Shown: positions 47,561 to 59,204 of the stretch, one piece after another | How positions within the stretch are numbered: position 1 is the first letter of the stretch | Layout of the letters: each line of letters starts with the position of its first letter | Source of the DNA: Lateolabrax maculatus | Lineage: Eukaryota > Chordata > Actinopteri > Acropomatiformes > Lateolabracidae | Direction: 5' to 3' | Length of the DNA stretch: 64,000 bases | Assembly (NCBI GenBank): GCA_031216445.1 | Contig: CM062206.1 | Coordinates: 24,953,501-25,017,500, forward strand | Program-made: the position numbers and the translations under genes | The notes under the pieces: model-generated | Told to the model about the DNA's origin: nothing | Seen by the model: the letters and a program-made list of their open reading frames with translations, nothing else | Database searches by the model: none

Positions 47561-48575
47561 TCAGTTAGCCAAACTTCAGGCATACATTAAGGACATGAAA
47601 AACTTGATGACCTGCAATTTTCTGATGTTAAACTCTGAAGTTATTGTGCTTGACCCCAAACACCTCCGAGACGCATTATCTATAAATAAAGTTACTCTAG
47701 TCATTGTCCTGGCCTCTAGCACCACTGTAAGGAATCTAGGAGTAACCTTTGATCAGGACATGTCCTTTAACCCCCATATAAAACAGGGGTGTCGGGCTGT
47801 CCCGATAAGTCTCTAAAGACTCTCCAGCTGATCCAGAATGCGGCTGCACGTGTACTGACAGGAACTAGCAAAAGAGAACATATTTCTCCAATATTAGCTT
47901 CTCTGCACTGGCTCCCTGTGAAATCTAGAATAGAATTTAAAGTCGACCTCCTCACTTACAAAGCTCTTATTGGTCAGGCACCATCATATCTTAAAGAGCT
48001 GATAGTACCGTATTACCCCACTAGAGCACTACGCTCACAGAATGCAGGGTTACTTGTGGTTCCTAAAGTCCATTCTACTTTCAAAAAGTAGAATGGGAGC
48101 CAGAGCCTTTAGTTATCAAGCTCCTCTTCTGTGGAACCAGCTCACAGTTTGGGTTCAGGAGGCAGACACCCTCTCTTCGTTTAAGAGTATGCTAAAAACG
48201 TTCCTTTTTGATAAAGCTGATAGTTAGGGCTGGCTCAGGTGAGTCCTGAACCATCCCTTAGTTATGCTGTTATAGGCTTAGACTGCTGGGGGATTTCCCA
48301 TGATGCACTGAGCTTCTCTCTCCTCCTCTCCCTCTCTATCTGTATGCATTCCTATCCCACTAATACATGTTACCAACTCCACTTCTTCCCCGTAGTTTTG
48401 TGCTTTTTTGCCTTCTCACTTTCTGAAGGTGTTTCTGCCACTGTCGCTCATGGTGGGAATTGTTGGGTCTCTGTAAGTATTTTTTTACACAGTCTAGTAC
48501 AGTCTAGACCGAGTGAAAAGTGTCTTGAGATAACTTCTGTTATAATTTGGCATTATACAAATTTTGATTTGTTTA
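47561..48575 (+). mobile_element. L2-type LINE 3' fragment (RT C-terminus and 3' UTR)
   Basis: Same family as the element at 24430-26345 but on the plus strand. 47566-47784 encodes LAKLQAYIKDMKNLMTCNFL, EVIVLDPKHLRDALSINKV and STTVRNLGVTFDQDMSFNPH. A deletion at about 47785 joins this to QLIQNAAARVLTG, ISPILASLHWLPVKSRIEFK and YKALIGQAPSYLKELIVPYY (to about 48055). After a frame break caused by a snap-back hairpin come KSRMGARAFSYQAPLLWNQL and SFKSMLKTFLFDKADS with a stop near 48225. The 3' UTR runs to about 48575 and ends in GTCTTGAGATAACTTCTGTT and TTGGCATTATACAAATTTTG, close to the usual L2 3' end. It is 5' truncated and dead. Confidence 0.9.
48070..48096. repeat. Perfect 12-bp inverted repeat with 3-nt loop inside the L2 relic
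   Basis: CCATTCTACTTT, loop CAA, AAAGTAGAATGG. The right arm encodes the expected KSRMG; the left arm is extra and breaks the reading frame after VVPKV. Confidence 0.9.
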
Positions 48576-49814
48576 ATGCCAAATCATAACTTGACTTGAC
48601 AGTTGATGGGCACATGGAGGGACTGCATGTAGCTGCATGTCTGGTTTGGTTTGCACACAAACAAAATGCAACTCTTGGAAAGACTGGACACAATATTGGA
48701 TATCAGTTGCAAGTTAAGCTAAAAATGTCCTGGCCCGGGCTCTGTACTGGACCTGCAGAGATGAAACTGATATCAATCTTCTCATCTGACTCTGACTAAT
48801 GGCAAATAAGTATATTTTCCTTCATATCAGACTGTTCCTAGAAAAGTAATGAAGCAAAAACCTGAATAAATTGGCTGCTCCCACATCAATGAACTCCTTC
48901 ATTAACATGCTGATGGGAGAACACAAAGTTTGTAAAGAAAGAGACATTTTCTCAGTGAATCAACCCATTCTACACTCCTCTACCAATTAATTATCATTCT
49001 GACTTGATATCTCTATTATTGCTATTTAAACTGTGTATAGAAGGAGATAGTGAGGCTGTCCTCCCCCTCCTTCTTGTTTATAAAGTTTGGCGAGGCTCAT
49101 TTGGCCAGATCGATAGTTTGCTACCTTTAGCAGTCACCTTGCTAAATGGGACCGTCTTTTAGCTGACTATTGATTTACCCGTGACGAGGTAAGTAAAAGA
49201 ATGTTCCACTCATTAAACAAGAGAACAAAGGGAGAACAAGAGTGCACTGCCAGTGATTGTTTGTAACCTGCACTACAGTGTTCGCACCACTAAGGCTGTA
49301 CAATCCCTGGGGTGAGAGACACTGAATTAATATCTCTCTCTCACTTAGCTCCCATAATCATCAGTCAGGGAATGGAGATTGTGTTAGTGCAGACTGCAGT
49401 GAGCCACTCTCTGAACACCCTCATCCTCGCAATGCCTTCCACTATATGTGATCATTTGCACTGGCCAAAGAAGATCCTTAAAACACTAGACTTGATGTTT
49501 ATTATGTACCTATTATATGCTTGGATAAACACTTAATGTCTATGAGTGTTTTAACTGGACTGTGTATCCTCCCATTGTCTCTGTTAATTTTCCTTTGATG
49601 TATCTAAAGCTAAATTACCAACCAACAAGGTGCTGCACTGTGTCGCAGTTTCTCTCTGGTGATTTGAGTAGTTGCAGATTTGTTTGGTAATATGCACTAC
49701 TAAAGCACAATATAAATGTAAATGTTAAGGACCTTAAGAGGCTGCTGCATGTTAACCTAATCTTGACTAGAGACGCCCTGTGTCAAAATGTAGTTTTAAT
49801 ACCATTAAAGCTAG
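48576..49814. other. Non-coding sequence
   Basis: No gene or recognised repeat seen. Confidence 0.45.
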
Positions 49815-50420
49815 TGAATACCTAGCTCAATATTTTTATGTTAACAATAAGTCAAATAACCACATGCAATGTGAAAGGTGTCCTTAGTAGTGGCAAACCC
49901 ACAGTGGATTATCACCAACTCTGAAGTTCCTGTCAACTCTACTGAGCGTTTTAACAATTTTCAATTCATTGTTTTGGTTTTAGAGCAAACTTGACTGTTT
50001 TGGTTCACTCTCACCGCTCTCATCAGGTCTGTTTCCAGCAGGAGCAGGCATCTGTTTTTTATTTAAAAAGCTCTGATGAACCCATTGCACTCTTCCTGCT
50101 CGGCACCAAACAGCAGGTTACAGGACACAGGTAGAAACTAGCTAGGAAACAAAGAGACAGATATTTTTCTTGGGAGTGGTGGAGACCAAAAACAGAGCTA
50201 AAAGGAGAGTGAATATGTGCACTGCATTCATCAGGTGGACACAAACATGACTCCTTATCTCACTTCCTGTCAGTTGGATGTGTAAATAGGCAACTGTTTG
50301 CCAACATGTTCACCACCACAGTTTCATGAGGTGACAATATGTCACTGTTGTGTTTACAGCTTGTTCTGCTCCCCCAACATTGCTTAAAAAAATCAAATAA
50401 TGTTGCTTTACGTTTATTTT
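49815..50420 (+). repeat. Interspersed repeat, copy B
   Basis: Aligns in order with copy A at 30485-30935 (CAATGTGAAAGG, TTTTGGTTCACTCTCACCGC, GAGACCAAAAACAGAG, ATTCATCAGGTGGACACAAAC) and extends further right with TGTAAATAGGCAACTGTTTG and GTTTACAGCTTGTTCTGCTC. No coding capacity. Confidence 0.75.
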
Positions 50421-50689
50421 CTCCTTACAAGGTTCTAAGGCTGATGTGTAGTCTACCGTGAGGGCTGGACCTGATGGAAAGGGGATACATACACAGTGCA
50501 CAGGAAAGGGGGAGGAACAAGGGGTATCAAGAGGGGCCCAAAGCTTTTTTTTTGCCTTTGGGCCTCCATAAAGGTTAATCTGGCTCTGTGTATCATATTA
50601 CAATTTTGATACTTCAACAACAGAACACTGAACACTGAATCCATCAGTCCTTTACATTGCTCTAAATGACAAGTCAAAGGCGATTCCCT
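50421..50689. other. Non-coding sequence
   Basis: No gene or recognised repeat seen. Confidence 0.4.
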
Positions 50690-50705
50690 CCTGCAGGGGG
50701 CACTG
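50690..50705 (+). promoter_or_regulatory. CTCF-like motif 2
   Basis: CCTGCAGGGGGCACTG, a close match to the CTCF core, in the same orientation as the motif at 28606. Binding is not shown. Confidence 0.4.
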
Positions 50706-50769
50706 TTGCCTCACAGGTAACTCTCCAGTTGTAGTGCCTGGAGAGGCTCAGAGACTGTCATTGTAAATT

Positions 50770-50808
50770 AAACACACACACACACACACACACGCACAAA
50801 CACACACA
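50770..50808. repeat. (CA)n microsatellite, interrupted
   Basis: CA units with GCACAAA interruptions. CA-rich words recur near 51070-51115. Confidence 0.9.
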
Positions 50809-52878
50809 TGTTCAGACTAAATCTTCTTGATTATCATTCAGAAGCAGTCAGGGTATGACCAATCATTTAACACCATCAAATAAACAAAACAAAGATTCAG
50901 ATCAACAGACAGCCAAGACAAGGAAGCCAGGTTGCAACACCCACTTCCACATGCATCTACACACACACAATTCCCCCTCCCCCCAAGCACACACCCGCAG
51001 TTAAAGCAACAACTCTTTCTGCTTGCTTGGGTAAAGGCAAAAGCAAAATTAGAGCATTTTATACTGTGAAGTGCACACACATACGCACCTACACACACAC
51101 ACACACTCACACAGACATAAAGGCTCAGTTGAAGGGAAGGCAGCCGCTGCTCTTTGGGCTAATAGCATCTCTGATGACTGACATCACTGGTGCTTAGAGA
51201 TGACACATGCTTGGAGTACAGTCGCTACGGTAAACCCAGAGGCATCTGTGAGTCACCACGGTTATCGTGATTCATTAACCCCTCAGAGCAGAGCCCTGGC
51301 GCCTGATTGGTCGGTTGAAGGCAAAGAGCGTTACCAGAGGTACAGGTGGACGGGGTTAGCGCAGAACTGAACTGTGGGACCAGGAGAGTTCACAGCCATT
51401 ATTATGGATCGGTCTGAACAGCAAGAGGAACAACAACGAAATGCTTATTGTACTGTTTTCCCCTGACCTTAGGAAATTACTCTCAATGAAGCAGGAGCCA
51501 GGTTTAGACTCGTATTTCATCCACTCAGTGTGATCCATTTGTAAAATGTTCCTCCCTGATCAGTATGTTTTGATCATCACAGTTTTCTGTCACGTGCAGG
51601 TAGTCCACCCATCTGACCAGGATTTTTGCAGCGATCGAACAGGTGCGCAGAGATATGAAAGTAGGCAGGGTGTGAGAGACTGTCTGAAAGTATGGTCGTT
51701 ATTGCAGTTTGTACGATTCAACTACAAAGAGAATACACAAGTTCCTGGAGAGAGATCAGGGAGGAAGCGTGATGCAGACAGAAGGAGTCTGCTAGTCGGC
51801 CATGCAGAACAGCTAGAAACGCTTTTGCCTTTAGACGGTCGGAAATCTCGTTATACAAACTAGTTTGTTAAGTATTCTGAACCATTTAGCTACCTTTGGC
51901 TTTGGGAAGAGGCCCAGAAGCACGAATCTGAACAGGAAAATTTAAAATGCTTTTTCATTGCTGCTGGGAATCGGTTTCATCCAAAATTTCATCCAGAACC
52001 CGAACGTTTCATCAGGTTTCTACAAAGCCTAAGTTTTAGTAGAATTTAAAGTTTGGTGTGTGGGTGTGTCTTATTGATAAGCTCTTTGGGAATCATAGTT
52101 TTTATGTCCACTGGCTTTTCATCAAAGACCCAGATATTTTCTACACTCAGTTGTTCATCTTTCCCACTGATGACTCAACAAAGAGAGTTTCATGTCTGTC
52201 CAAACCTTTGAGTGCTCCAACTTTCAGATCACCTAACACTGTCTATGCAGAAAATGAACAGCTTTTACTTCCTGGATGCCTGAAATAACTCATGTCAGTT
52301 TACAACAGTTGGATTAAAAAAAAATCTGAAGTCTACCTTCATTCTCTCTTCAAAAAAAACAATAAAGCTCTGTTGTGCAAAGTCCATGCCATTCAAAATA
52401 TTGTGTGCATTGTTAATGACTGAAGTGAGGCAATGCCTGAAATAATGGATATAAATGTAAAAAATGCATTTTCTTGTGTCTGCTTTTGGCTTCCATCCAC
52501 ACTGTATCGGAATTTTCCATCCCTGAAAAAAACATTTCAATATCAATAATTTGAAAATGGGAATTAGAATATCCAAAAAAAGAAAGGCAGAATATTAAAT
52601 GTGTAGGACAATTCACTTTTATATAAGCTCCTCTGCTGGAGTATAAACCTTCCAGGAAAGAAATATGGTTTGTAGACAGTTATGACAGTTTCGACTTGCT
52701 AATGAACTTACAAGCTCGGACAAAATCTATTCTGACTGAGTACCATGTTCGAGGCTGGCGGTTGGCAGCGGCTCGCCAATTAACCCTGTAAGCAGTCAAT
52801 ACCATCTGTCTCGCAAGGGGAACTATGCTGCGGCGGCTTCATTCATACGGCCGACCGTAATCCGTCTTTGTTTTTCAG
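50809..52878. other. Non-coding sequence
   Basis: No gene supported. The 105-codon frame at 51546-51863 has several CpG codons but no start context, splice sites or family resemblance. 52735-52860 is a CpG-bearing, repeat-poor stretch leading into the exon-like block that follows. Confidence 0.4.
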
Positions 52879-52931
52879 GGTCGGCCCTCCTCCAGTCCAG
52901 AGAGAGGGGGTGATGCACCTGAAACTGTTCG
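52879..52931 (+). other. Exon-like block with strong splice sites
   Basis: Preceded by ATCCGTCTTTGTTTTTCAG and followed by GTAAGTGAC, both near-consensus. The 53-nt block is open in two frames: GRPSSSPERGGDAPETVR and VGPPPVQREGVMHLKLFG. It could be an internal coding exon, a 5' UTR exon or a lncRNA exon. It sits in a locally CpG-rich, repeat-free stretch, which adds slight support. No neighbouring exon was identified. Confidence 0.3.
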
Positions 52932-53599
52932 GTAAGTGACAAAAACACCAGAAGAAGAAGAACTGCACTTAGTTCCAACACATGGATGTGTTCAGTGGGT
53001 GGATATTTCCACACACTGCGTACTGACATAGTTACACTATAGGGGGAGTAAAGATTACCTATGTGTGTCGGTAACATATGCTTTTCACACCTTTTCAACA
53101 TCTGCCTAGAATGTGTCTCAAGATTTCAATCCATCTTGAATGGTTATTTGATGCATTTACATTTAGCTTTTTCTGAGATCAGACAGCTACCCGATCCAGC
53201 TGAGAAACCTGCGGAGAATAGGTGCCACAAGCCATGTTGGTCAAACAGTGCACCCCAGCCACACTCCTTAACAGATGATGAAGGGTTTTGTTGCTTGGAG
53301 GACAAAAGCAACAAAATTCTTCCTTGTGAAGAACGAGATTTCAGTGTTTCAGTGCAGATTGGGGATTAAGGATGCAATGAAGAAATTCCTTTAACATGTT
53401 AACTGCATTTTAAAATGTATCCACATAAGGCTGGACATGGCCTAACTACTAAGCCTTCTTCTATTTGCTTCCTCAATCTGCAGTATAAGACTGATATCAA
53501 CCTTCAAGAAGACATATTGGTGGAAGCTGCCAAGCAGGGACCCTTATCACCACACCGTCTGTGTATAACAGTGTACAGAATGTGCTTTCAGGACTACAG
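52932..53599. other. Non-coding sequence
   Basis: No gene supported. The 102-codon frame at 53061-53369 shows no family resemblance and no exon context. Confidence 0.4.
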
Positions 53600-53612
53600 T
53601 GTGTGTGTGAGG

Positions 53613-53641
<29 letters not shown>
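53600..53641. repeat. (GT)n microsatellite, interrupted
   Basis: GT units interrupted once by GAGGAT. Confidence 0.92.
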
Positions 53642-53643
<2 letters not shown>

Positions 53644-53825
53644 CGGGTGCCTCTGGTGAATAGATTAGCGTTATTGCGTCTTTAAAACAGGGCACGGCTC
53701 AGCCCTGCGCACACGTTTAAACTAAACGCTAACACAGCATACTGTCACTGCTCGGCTTTGTAAAGAAATCCTTCATAGATGACAAGGGAAGGTGGAGGAA
53801 CGCAGGGATCAGAGGGAATGAGACA

Positions 53826-53864
53826 GGGGAGAGGAGGGAGAGGGGAGGAGGGGAGGGAGGGAGG
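53826..53864 (+). repeat. G-rich polypurine tract with G-quadruplex potential
   Basis: Six runs of three to four G spaced by one to five bases (GGGGAGAGGAGGGAGAGGGG onward). The pattern fits intramolecular G-quadruplex formation on the plus strand. A longer purine-rich stretch follows at 54055-54190. Confidence 0.7.
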
Positions 53865-54837
53865 TGTAAAATAAAAGATGATATTTATTCTCACTGAGAG
53901 AGAACAGAGAACCCTGCCTTTGAATTATGTATTTGCAAGAATGGCCATCTCTTTGAGAACGACAAAATGTTTATTAAAGGTGAGAGCTCTTTTTTTCTTT
54001 CTCTCGCTATTCCTTTACTAACACCTGCACTATCTATAGCTGTGATTTGAATGGAAAGAAAAGGAGGAAGGAAATAAGCGGACAGGAGGCAGGGGATGAG
54101 GAGAGGCAACAGGGGAGATAAGAGGAATGGGAAAGAAGGAAAAAAGTGGAAAGATGATGAGGAAATGGGGAGAGGAAAGGGAAATTAGAAGATGACAGAG
54201 TTAGGGCTGTGATGAAATGACCATAATGGCTTATCGCATCTGTCTTCATGAACTGTTAAACATCTTTACTTATGTATACTCAGTTTAGACTGACTTCTTT
54301 CATTTGAAGGTTGGGTTCAAATACATTGCTATCTTTATTAGTTGATTAATTCAGGCACTTGGTTCTAAATATTATAACAGCTTGAGAGCAATCAAGCATA
54401 TATTAAGAGTATAAATAGTGGCAGAAAGCTTTACTGTAACACGGAAACAAGGCAGTCTAGACAGTTTTGAGCACCTTTGCTGTAAGACCGCATGCTGATA
54501 TTTTTGTGAAATACACAAATTCAGGTTCAGGTACAAGCTTTGAGATACCTAGCATCCAACCACCAATAATACTGCTCTAGAAAAAACTAAAATTGTAACA
54601 CTTTTTGTCACATGTTATGACTATGGTATGCATTATTAGTATGAGTGTGGGGATCACTGGTGGTTCATGGGTGAAGTTTTGCCAACATCATTATAGAGTC
54701 TCTGGGGGGTGGTACCTCCAGCCTGGTTGTGAAAACAGCCAAAGTAAAACCGTAACTCCTAGGTTCTGTTCCAGAAGTAAGAAAACCTCATTCCAAATCA
54801 CACTGACATTTGTAATAATGTAAATGTCTAAACACTT
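53865..54837. other. Purine-rich then unique non-coding sequence
   Basis: 54055-54190 is almost all A and G on the plus strand. The rest shows no gene or recognised repeat. Confidence 0.5.
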
Positions 54838-55140
54838 CTTTGATTTCATTTGATTTCTTTATTTATGAGGACAACGCACATTAATCAACATTTCTGTAAA
54901 TGTGCCAGTGTTGACCAGCTGGCAAATTTTCAACTGCAATCCTTTGGCAAAATGTTGTAAAACAAGTGACAGTATAAGAAATACAAACATAAGAAATAGA
55001 AGATGCCAAAAGGACAACAAAAGCAACCGAATTAGCATCCAGAAAACAGTGCACAAATCATGCAAAGCAACAGGAAGGAACCAAACATTGAGGCGCACCG
55101 CCATGACCACATCCATTGTTCAGTTCATGCAGCCATGCGA
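54838..55140. repeat. Dispersed fish repeat fragment
   Basis: TTTATTTATGAGGACAACGCACATTAATCAACA, TGTAAATGTGCCAGTGTTGA and GCTGGCAAATTTTCAACTGC follow the order of a teleost dispersed repeat I recall. No second copy in the window; borders approximate. The 85-93 codon frames across it are not a gene. Confidence 0.45.
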
Positions 55141-55382
55141 AGCAGAAAAGAAAAAAAAGAACATAAAAGAGCAATACTGTTAATAAGCACATTGTTGCTC
55201 ATATTAGCCATTGACACCCAATAGTACTGATCTTAACAAGATGTTCATAGAAATAGTTCAAAAGTTTGCAAAATTGTAATTCCACAAAAGTGCAGCAAAA
55301 CAAGCATGCAGCACAGACATCTGACATAATTATAAAGTAATATATTAATACCACTTTGTTAATAAAATACTAGTAAATTTGT

Positions 55383-55384
<2 letters not shown>

Positions 55385-55436
<52 letters not shown>
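55385..55436. repeat. (AT)26 microsatellite
   Basis: Uninterrupted AT over 52 bp, about 90 bp from the TTAA-flanked element that follows. Confidence 0.97.
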
Positions 55437-55440
<4 letters not shown>

Positions 55441-55525
55441 CAAGTTAGCAGCAAATCAACAAAAATATATTAATATATTTGTGCATTAGGAGTGATCACA
55501 TGTCCCACTATTCAGAATCCAGGCC

Positions 55526-56072
55526 TTAAAGGGACAGTTCACCCCAAAATGAAAATACATATTTTTCCTCTTACTTGTAGTGCTATTTATCCATCAAGAT
55601 TGTTTTAGTGTGAGTTGCCGAGTTTTGGAGATATCGGCTGTAGAGATGTTTGCCTTCTCTCTAATATAATGGAGGTAGATTGCACTCGTCTTGTGGCGCT
55701 CAAAGCACCAAAAAAATCAACGTCATGACCCAGTAATCCACAGACCTTGTTGTAAACAGTTTCAAATAGAAACTATTTTCTTTCTACCAAACTACATCCG
55801 CCAACCGTAACCCTGTGCAGAAGGAAGCGTGCATCTGGACAAGAGGCTTGCGACAGCATGGGATGTCAACATTAATGCCGTCCTCCTCAGCTGAGCTGTA
55901 ATGTTAGCTGGCTCAGTGGAGGTAGGTGAGCTAGCAGGATCGGTGAACTGCCTCTGGAGTAGAGTAGGTGCGGATTTCCTTCTGCACAGTGATACTGTTA
56001 ATGGGTGTTAATTCTGTAGAAAGAAAATAGTTTGGGCATGAAACTGAATTTTGGGGTGAACTGTCTCTTTAA
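55526..56072. mobile_element. TTAA-flanked non-autonomous DNA transposon
   Basis: Left end TTAAAGGGACAGTTCACCCC and right end GGGGTGAACTGTCTCTTTAA are near-perfect inverted repeats with TTAA at both edges, fitting piggyBac- or Kolobok-type insertion. The interior (TAGTGCTATTTATCCATCAA, GAGATATCGGCTGTAGAGAT, GCAGAAGGAAGCGTGCATCT) has no transposase. In the family as I recall it, both arms are long; here the right arm is cut to about 25 bp, with AATAGTTTGGGCATGAAACT running directly into the terminus. Confidence 0.75.
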
Positions 56073-57424
56073 GACTTTGAACGAGTGAGTTGGCATGAGG
56101 CACCTGATAGGTCCCAGGTCGACAACATTCAGCCACAGAAGAACCGCTCGGGGACGCAAACGTGACTTCACTCGATGTGGGGATTATATTCTCCGCTGTT
56201 TGTACATGTGAATCCACAAACACACAAAAACACACAGACGTCTTCCCGTGTCTTTTCTTTGAGGTTGTGCAGCGTCAGATAGACTGTAGCTCGGAGGTGT
56301 GGTGAGCTTCACTTCAGATGTCGGCAGCATTAGACGTGCCTGTTAATCAAACGCAACCCGCCCTTAGATCAAAGCTGACAGGTCACTGATAAGAGAATTG
56401 CTGCTTCAATGACTTGAAATATAATTGACTTGTCGGCCTCCCCAGCTGTTGAAGAGACTAACATTAAAACCGTCCATGGGGAAATGTTCCTCTCAGCGTG
56501 ACAGTGGAAAGACATGCAAGGCCATTAGGAATGTCACTGCTGCAGGATTACTATAGCAGAGAGAAACTTTCTTCGAGTGAAGTGTTTATTACAACTGTGG
56601 AGTCTTCACTCTTTGGAGTTAGTTTGTGTGGCCAAGTAAGGAAGATTCCATTGAATTCAGGTGACACCTCAACAACTACAGCTTTATGGGTATAAAACCA
56701 ACACTGACAGTGAACAGCCCCTCAGGCTTGGAGATAATGTCGCGTTCAAGACCGCGGAATAAAGGCCGATAGGAAGGAAGGTAAGGACCAGGTGAACACA
56801 AATCTTTGAGACCAGGACCATGGTTGGTCTGTGGCCTTGTAGACTGGGGTCCCAATTTACACAACTGCCCTTTTGAAATAGTCAAAAAAGTCAAATACAA
56901 ACAGACATAAGTCCAGTATTTCAATAATAATTACTGGTAATTTGTTCATTACTCAAATAAAATGGCAACCAAGTAGTGTGAGAAAAAGTTGGAGATTGTT
57001 CCATAAAAATGCAATAATAAACTATTAATTACCCAGAAATGTGTCAAAAAAATGTACTAAACAGCTAAAAACTAGATTAAAAGTTGTCTGGACATTAAAA
57101 AACATACAAACAAACCTGCCAAGTAATCAGTAATGACTCTATTTTTATAAAATTGCAAGGATCCATTTAAAATAAAGTTATAAGCTTATCTTGAATGACT
57201 TATTGCTATGATGGGGCCATACCAGCTGAAATGTATGGATAGGTTGCTTTATATCTTAAAGAATACTGGAGGCAATCATTACCTGCCTGCATGTTTCTGT
57301 GTAGTATTCTGTGATATTTATATCCACGTAGTGGAATTATGTAATATACTGCAAATTGTTTGTGATTTCAGAAGAATGCAGGTTAAAATATAGAATAAAA
57401 GGCATTGTTGTGTTTAGTAAAGTA
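56073..57424. other. Non-coding sequence
   Basis: No gene or recognised repeat seen. 56390-56560 is repeat-poor with mixed composition. Confidence 0.45.
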
Positions 57425-57545
57425 ATTTGCTTTTATAAAGCAAGCAGACAAACTTTGCTTGTGTAGCACTTTTAAAAACAGAAGTTACAAAGTAAAGAAG
57501 AATAGGGAAAGATAAATGAGGTCAACAGAGCATGTGCAGCGCTTC
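57425..57545. repeat. Possible dispersed repeat fragment
   Basis: TTGTGTAGCACTTTTAAAAACAGAAGTTAC resembles a teleost LINE/SINE end, but no second copy is present. Weak. Confidence 0.3.
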
Positions 57546-58852
57546 ACCACCCACAAAGCTTAATTTAAAGTCAGCAAGCATAATAAATTAATCTTAAATA
57601 TGTCAAAGAAGGAAATAGATCAATTTTTCACTTTTTAAGGTTTTTAATATTATTTCAAATGAAGTTATACAGTATGAAATTAATATAACAATCAGAAATT
57701 AGTCTATTAAAGTAATATTAAACTCTTAAAAAAACTATTTACTCTTTCCTAATGGGCACTGTGCCAGCCGCAACACACACTAATTCAGCACTGACTTCCC
57801 CCTGATCCAGCCTCCATCTAATACAAGTAAGTGGTGTAAAAAGGGAGGGGAAGACGGAGCCCTTAAACCAATAAAACAATAGGATTCATGAGTGATCGGC
57901 TGAGCTGCCAATCGAGACCTCACACAGGGAAGTTGTCTTTGTTTGTGTTTCTCATTCTGTCAATAACTGAAGCTTATCTTGGAGAAGCAGGGACTCTTAA
58001 ACACTCTCTTCCACCCATTAAGAAATAAAGTATTAAACTAGGAGGGGACACAGTGCAGCACTGTGAGCGTCTTCCTGTTTACATCCAGCTGTAGTACAGA
58101 TGACAAAGCCTCTGTGAATGTAGCAGACATGAAACTGAAAATCTGAAGTCCTCTTTGGTCCATGACTAGAATGACAAGTGAGAGCTAGACCACACCAATG
58201 TGGACTCGAGGCTGGACTAAGCCCCCATGCTCAATTTGGAAACACAGGCAAGACTGAAAGTAAAATGAAATGAATAAATAAATTAAAAGGTTTCTAAAGT
58301 GTTTCTGAAAGCCTCACCTTTTCGTGAGGTGGAAAATATATCTTTTTTAGACTTCTATTGATTTTCCTATGTTGGTTTGAAAAAAAAAACCCCTAAACAA
58401 ACACTCCAGGCTCCAACTACAATTTCCGAGGTCAACAATGAACCATCATACTTAATTAATTAATTTAATTTCATGATGGTTTTAAGCCGATTCACCAGGC
58501 AACAATATATCTATATATTTTTTCAAAATCGCCAGTAATGTGTAATGTATATGTGACTGGTGCTAAATTGGCTTAAACATGCAAAATCACTTGCACGTTC
58601 CTTTACCCAGCCAGCTGTATATGTGTGAGTGAATGACAACCAGTGTGTTACATCAAGCCAGACAGAGAACATCTTCACTGTATGTACACAGTATAGGGAT
58701 CTCCATGATCATGAGAGCTAGACAGTGTGTGTGTGTTCAAAGTGAATGATACATTTGTAGAGATGTGGGCTGTACTCTGCTCTGCCATGTGGAACGCTGC
58801 AGTGTCAGAGGACTGACAGGGATAGAAGAGCAGCTCGGGAGGGAAAGAAATT
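57546..58852. other. Non-coding sequence
   Basis: No gene seen. An imperfect AACCATCAT...ATGATGGTT inverted repeat spans 58440-58482. Confidence 0.45.
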
Positions 58853-58880
58853 CTGTGTGTGTGTGTGTGTGTGTGTGTGT
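58853..58880. repeat. (GT)n microsatellite
   Basis: About 13 GT units. Confidence 0.93.
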
Positions 58881-59204
58881 CATCAGGTATTAGCCTAAAG
58901 CTTTGTGCGCTATAAGGCTTTGAACATATTTGTGTCTTAATCCAGCGTTGCTTTTGCGAGGACAGAATTGACTGAGACGCACAAACACGCACATGCTCAA
59001 ATATATATGAAATTGTGTTCTGTCTGTGAGACGTGCTGAAAGTTGTGTGGTTGACTGCACAGTTTTAAGTTTTCTTTTTAAAATGTAATTTGTGAACACA
59101 GTAAACTAAAGAAAGCAAAAGATATTCCTTTTGCTTTGGAGAGCACGTTGCTCCAGAATGTTCCACAGGTGGTGAGTCCACACCATCAAACCATTTCTTT
59201 ATTG
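58881..59204. other. Non-coding sequence
   Basis: No gene or repeat seen. Confidence 0.4.

Noticed and set aside
51546..51863. 105-codon frame with several charged residues
   Set aside because: Reads through a plausible AG/GT context only at one side; nothing recognised; one frame of this size is expected by chance in 64 kb.
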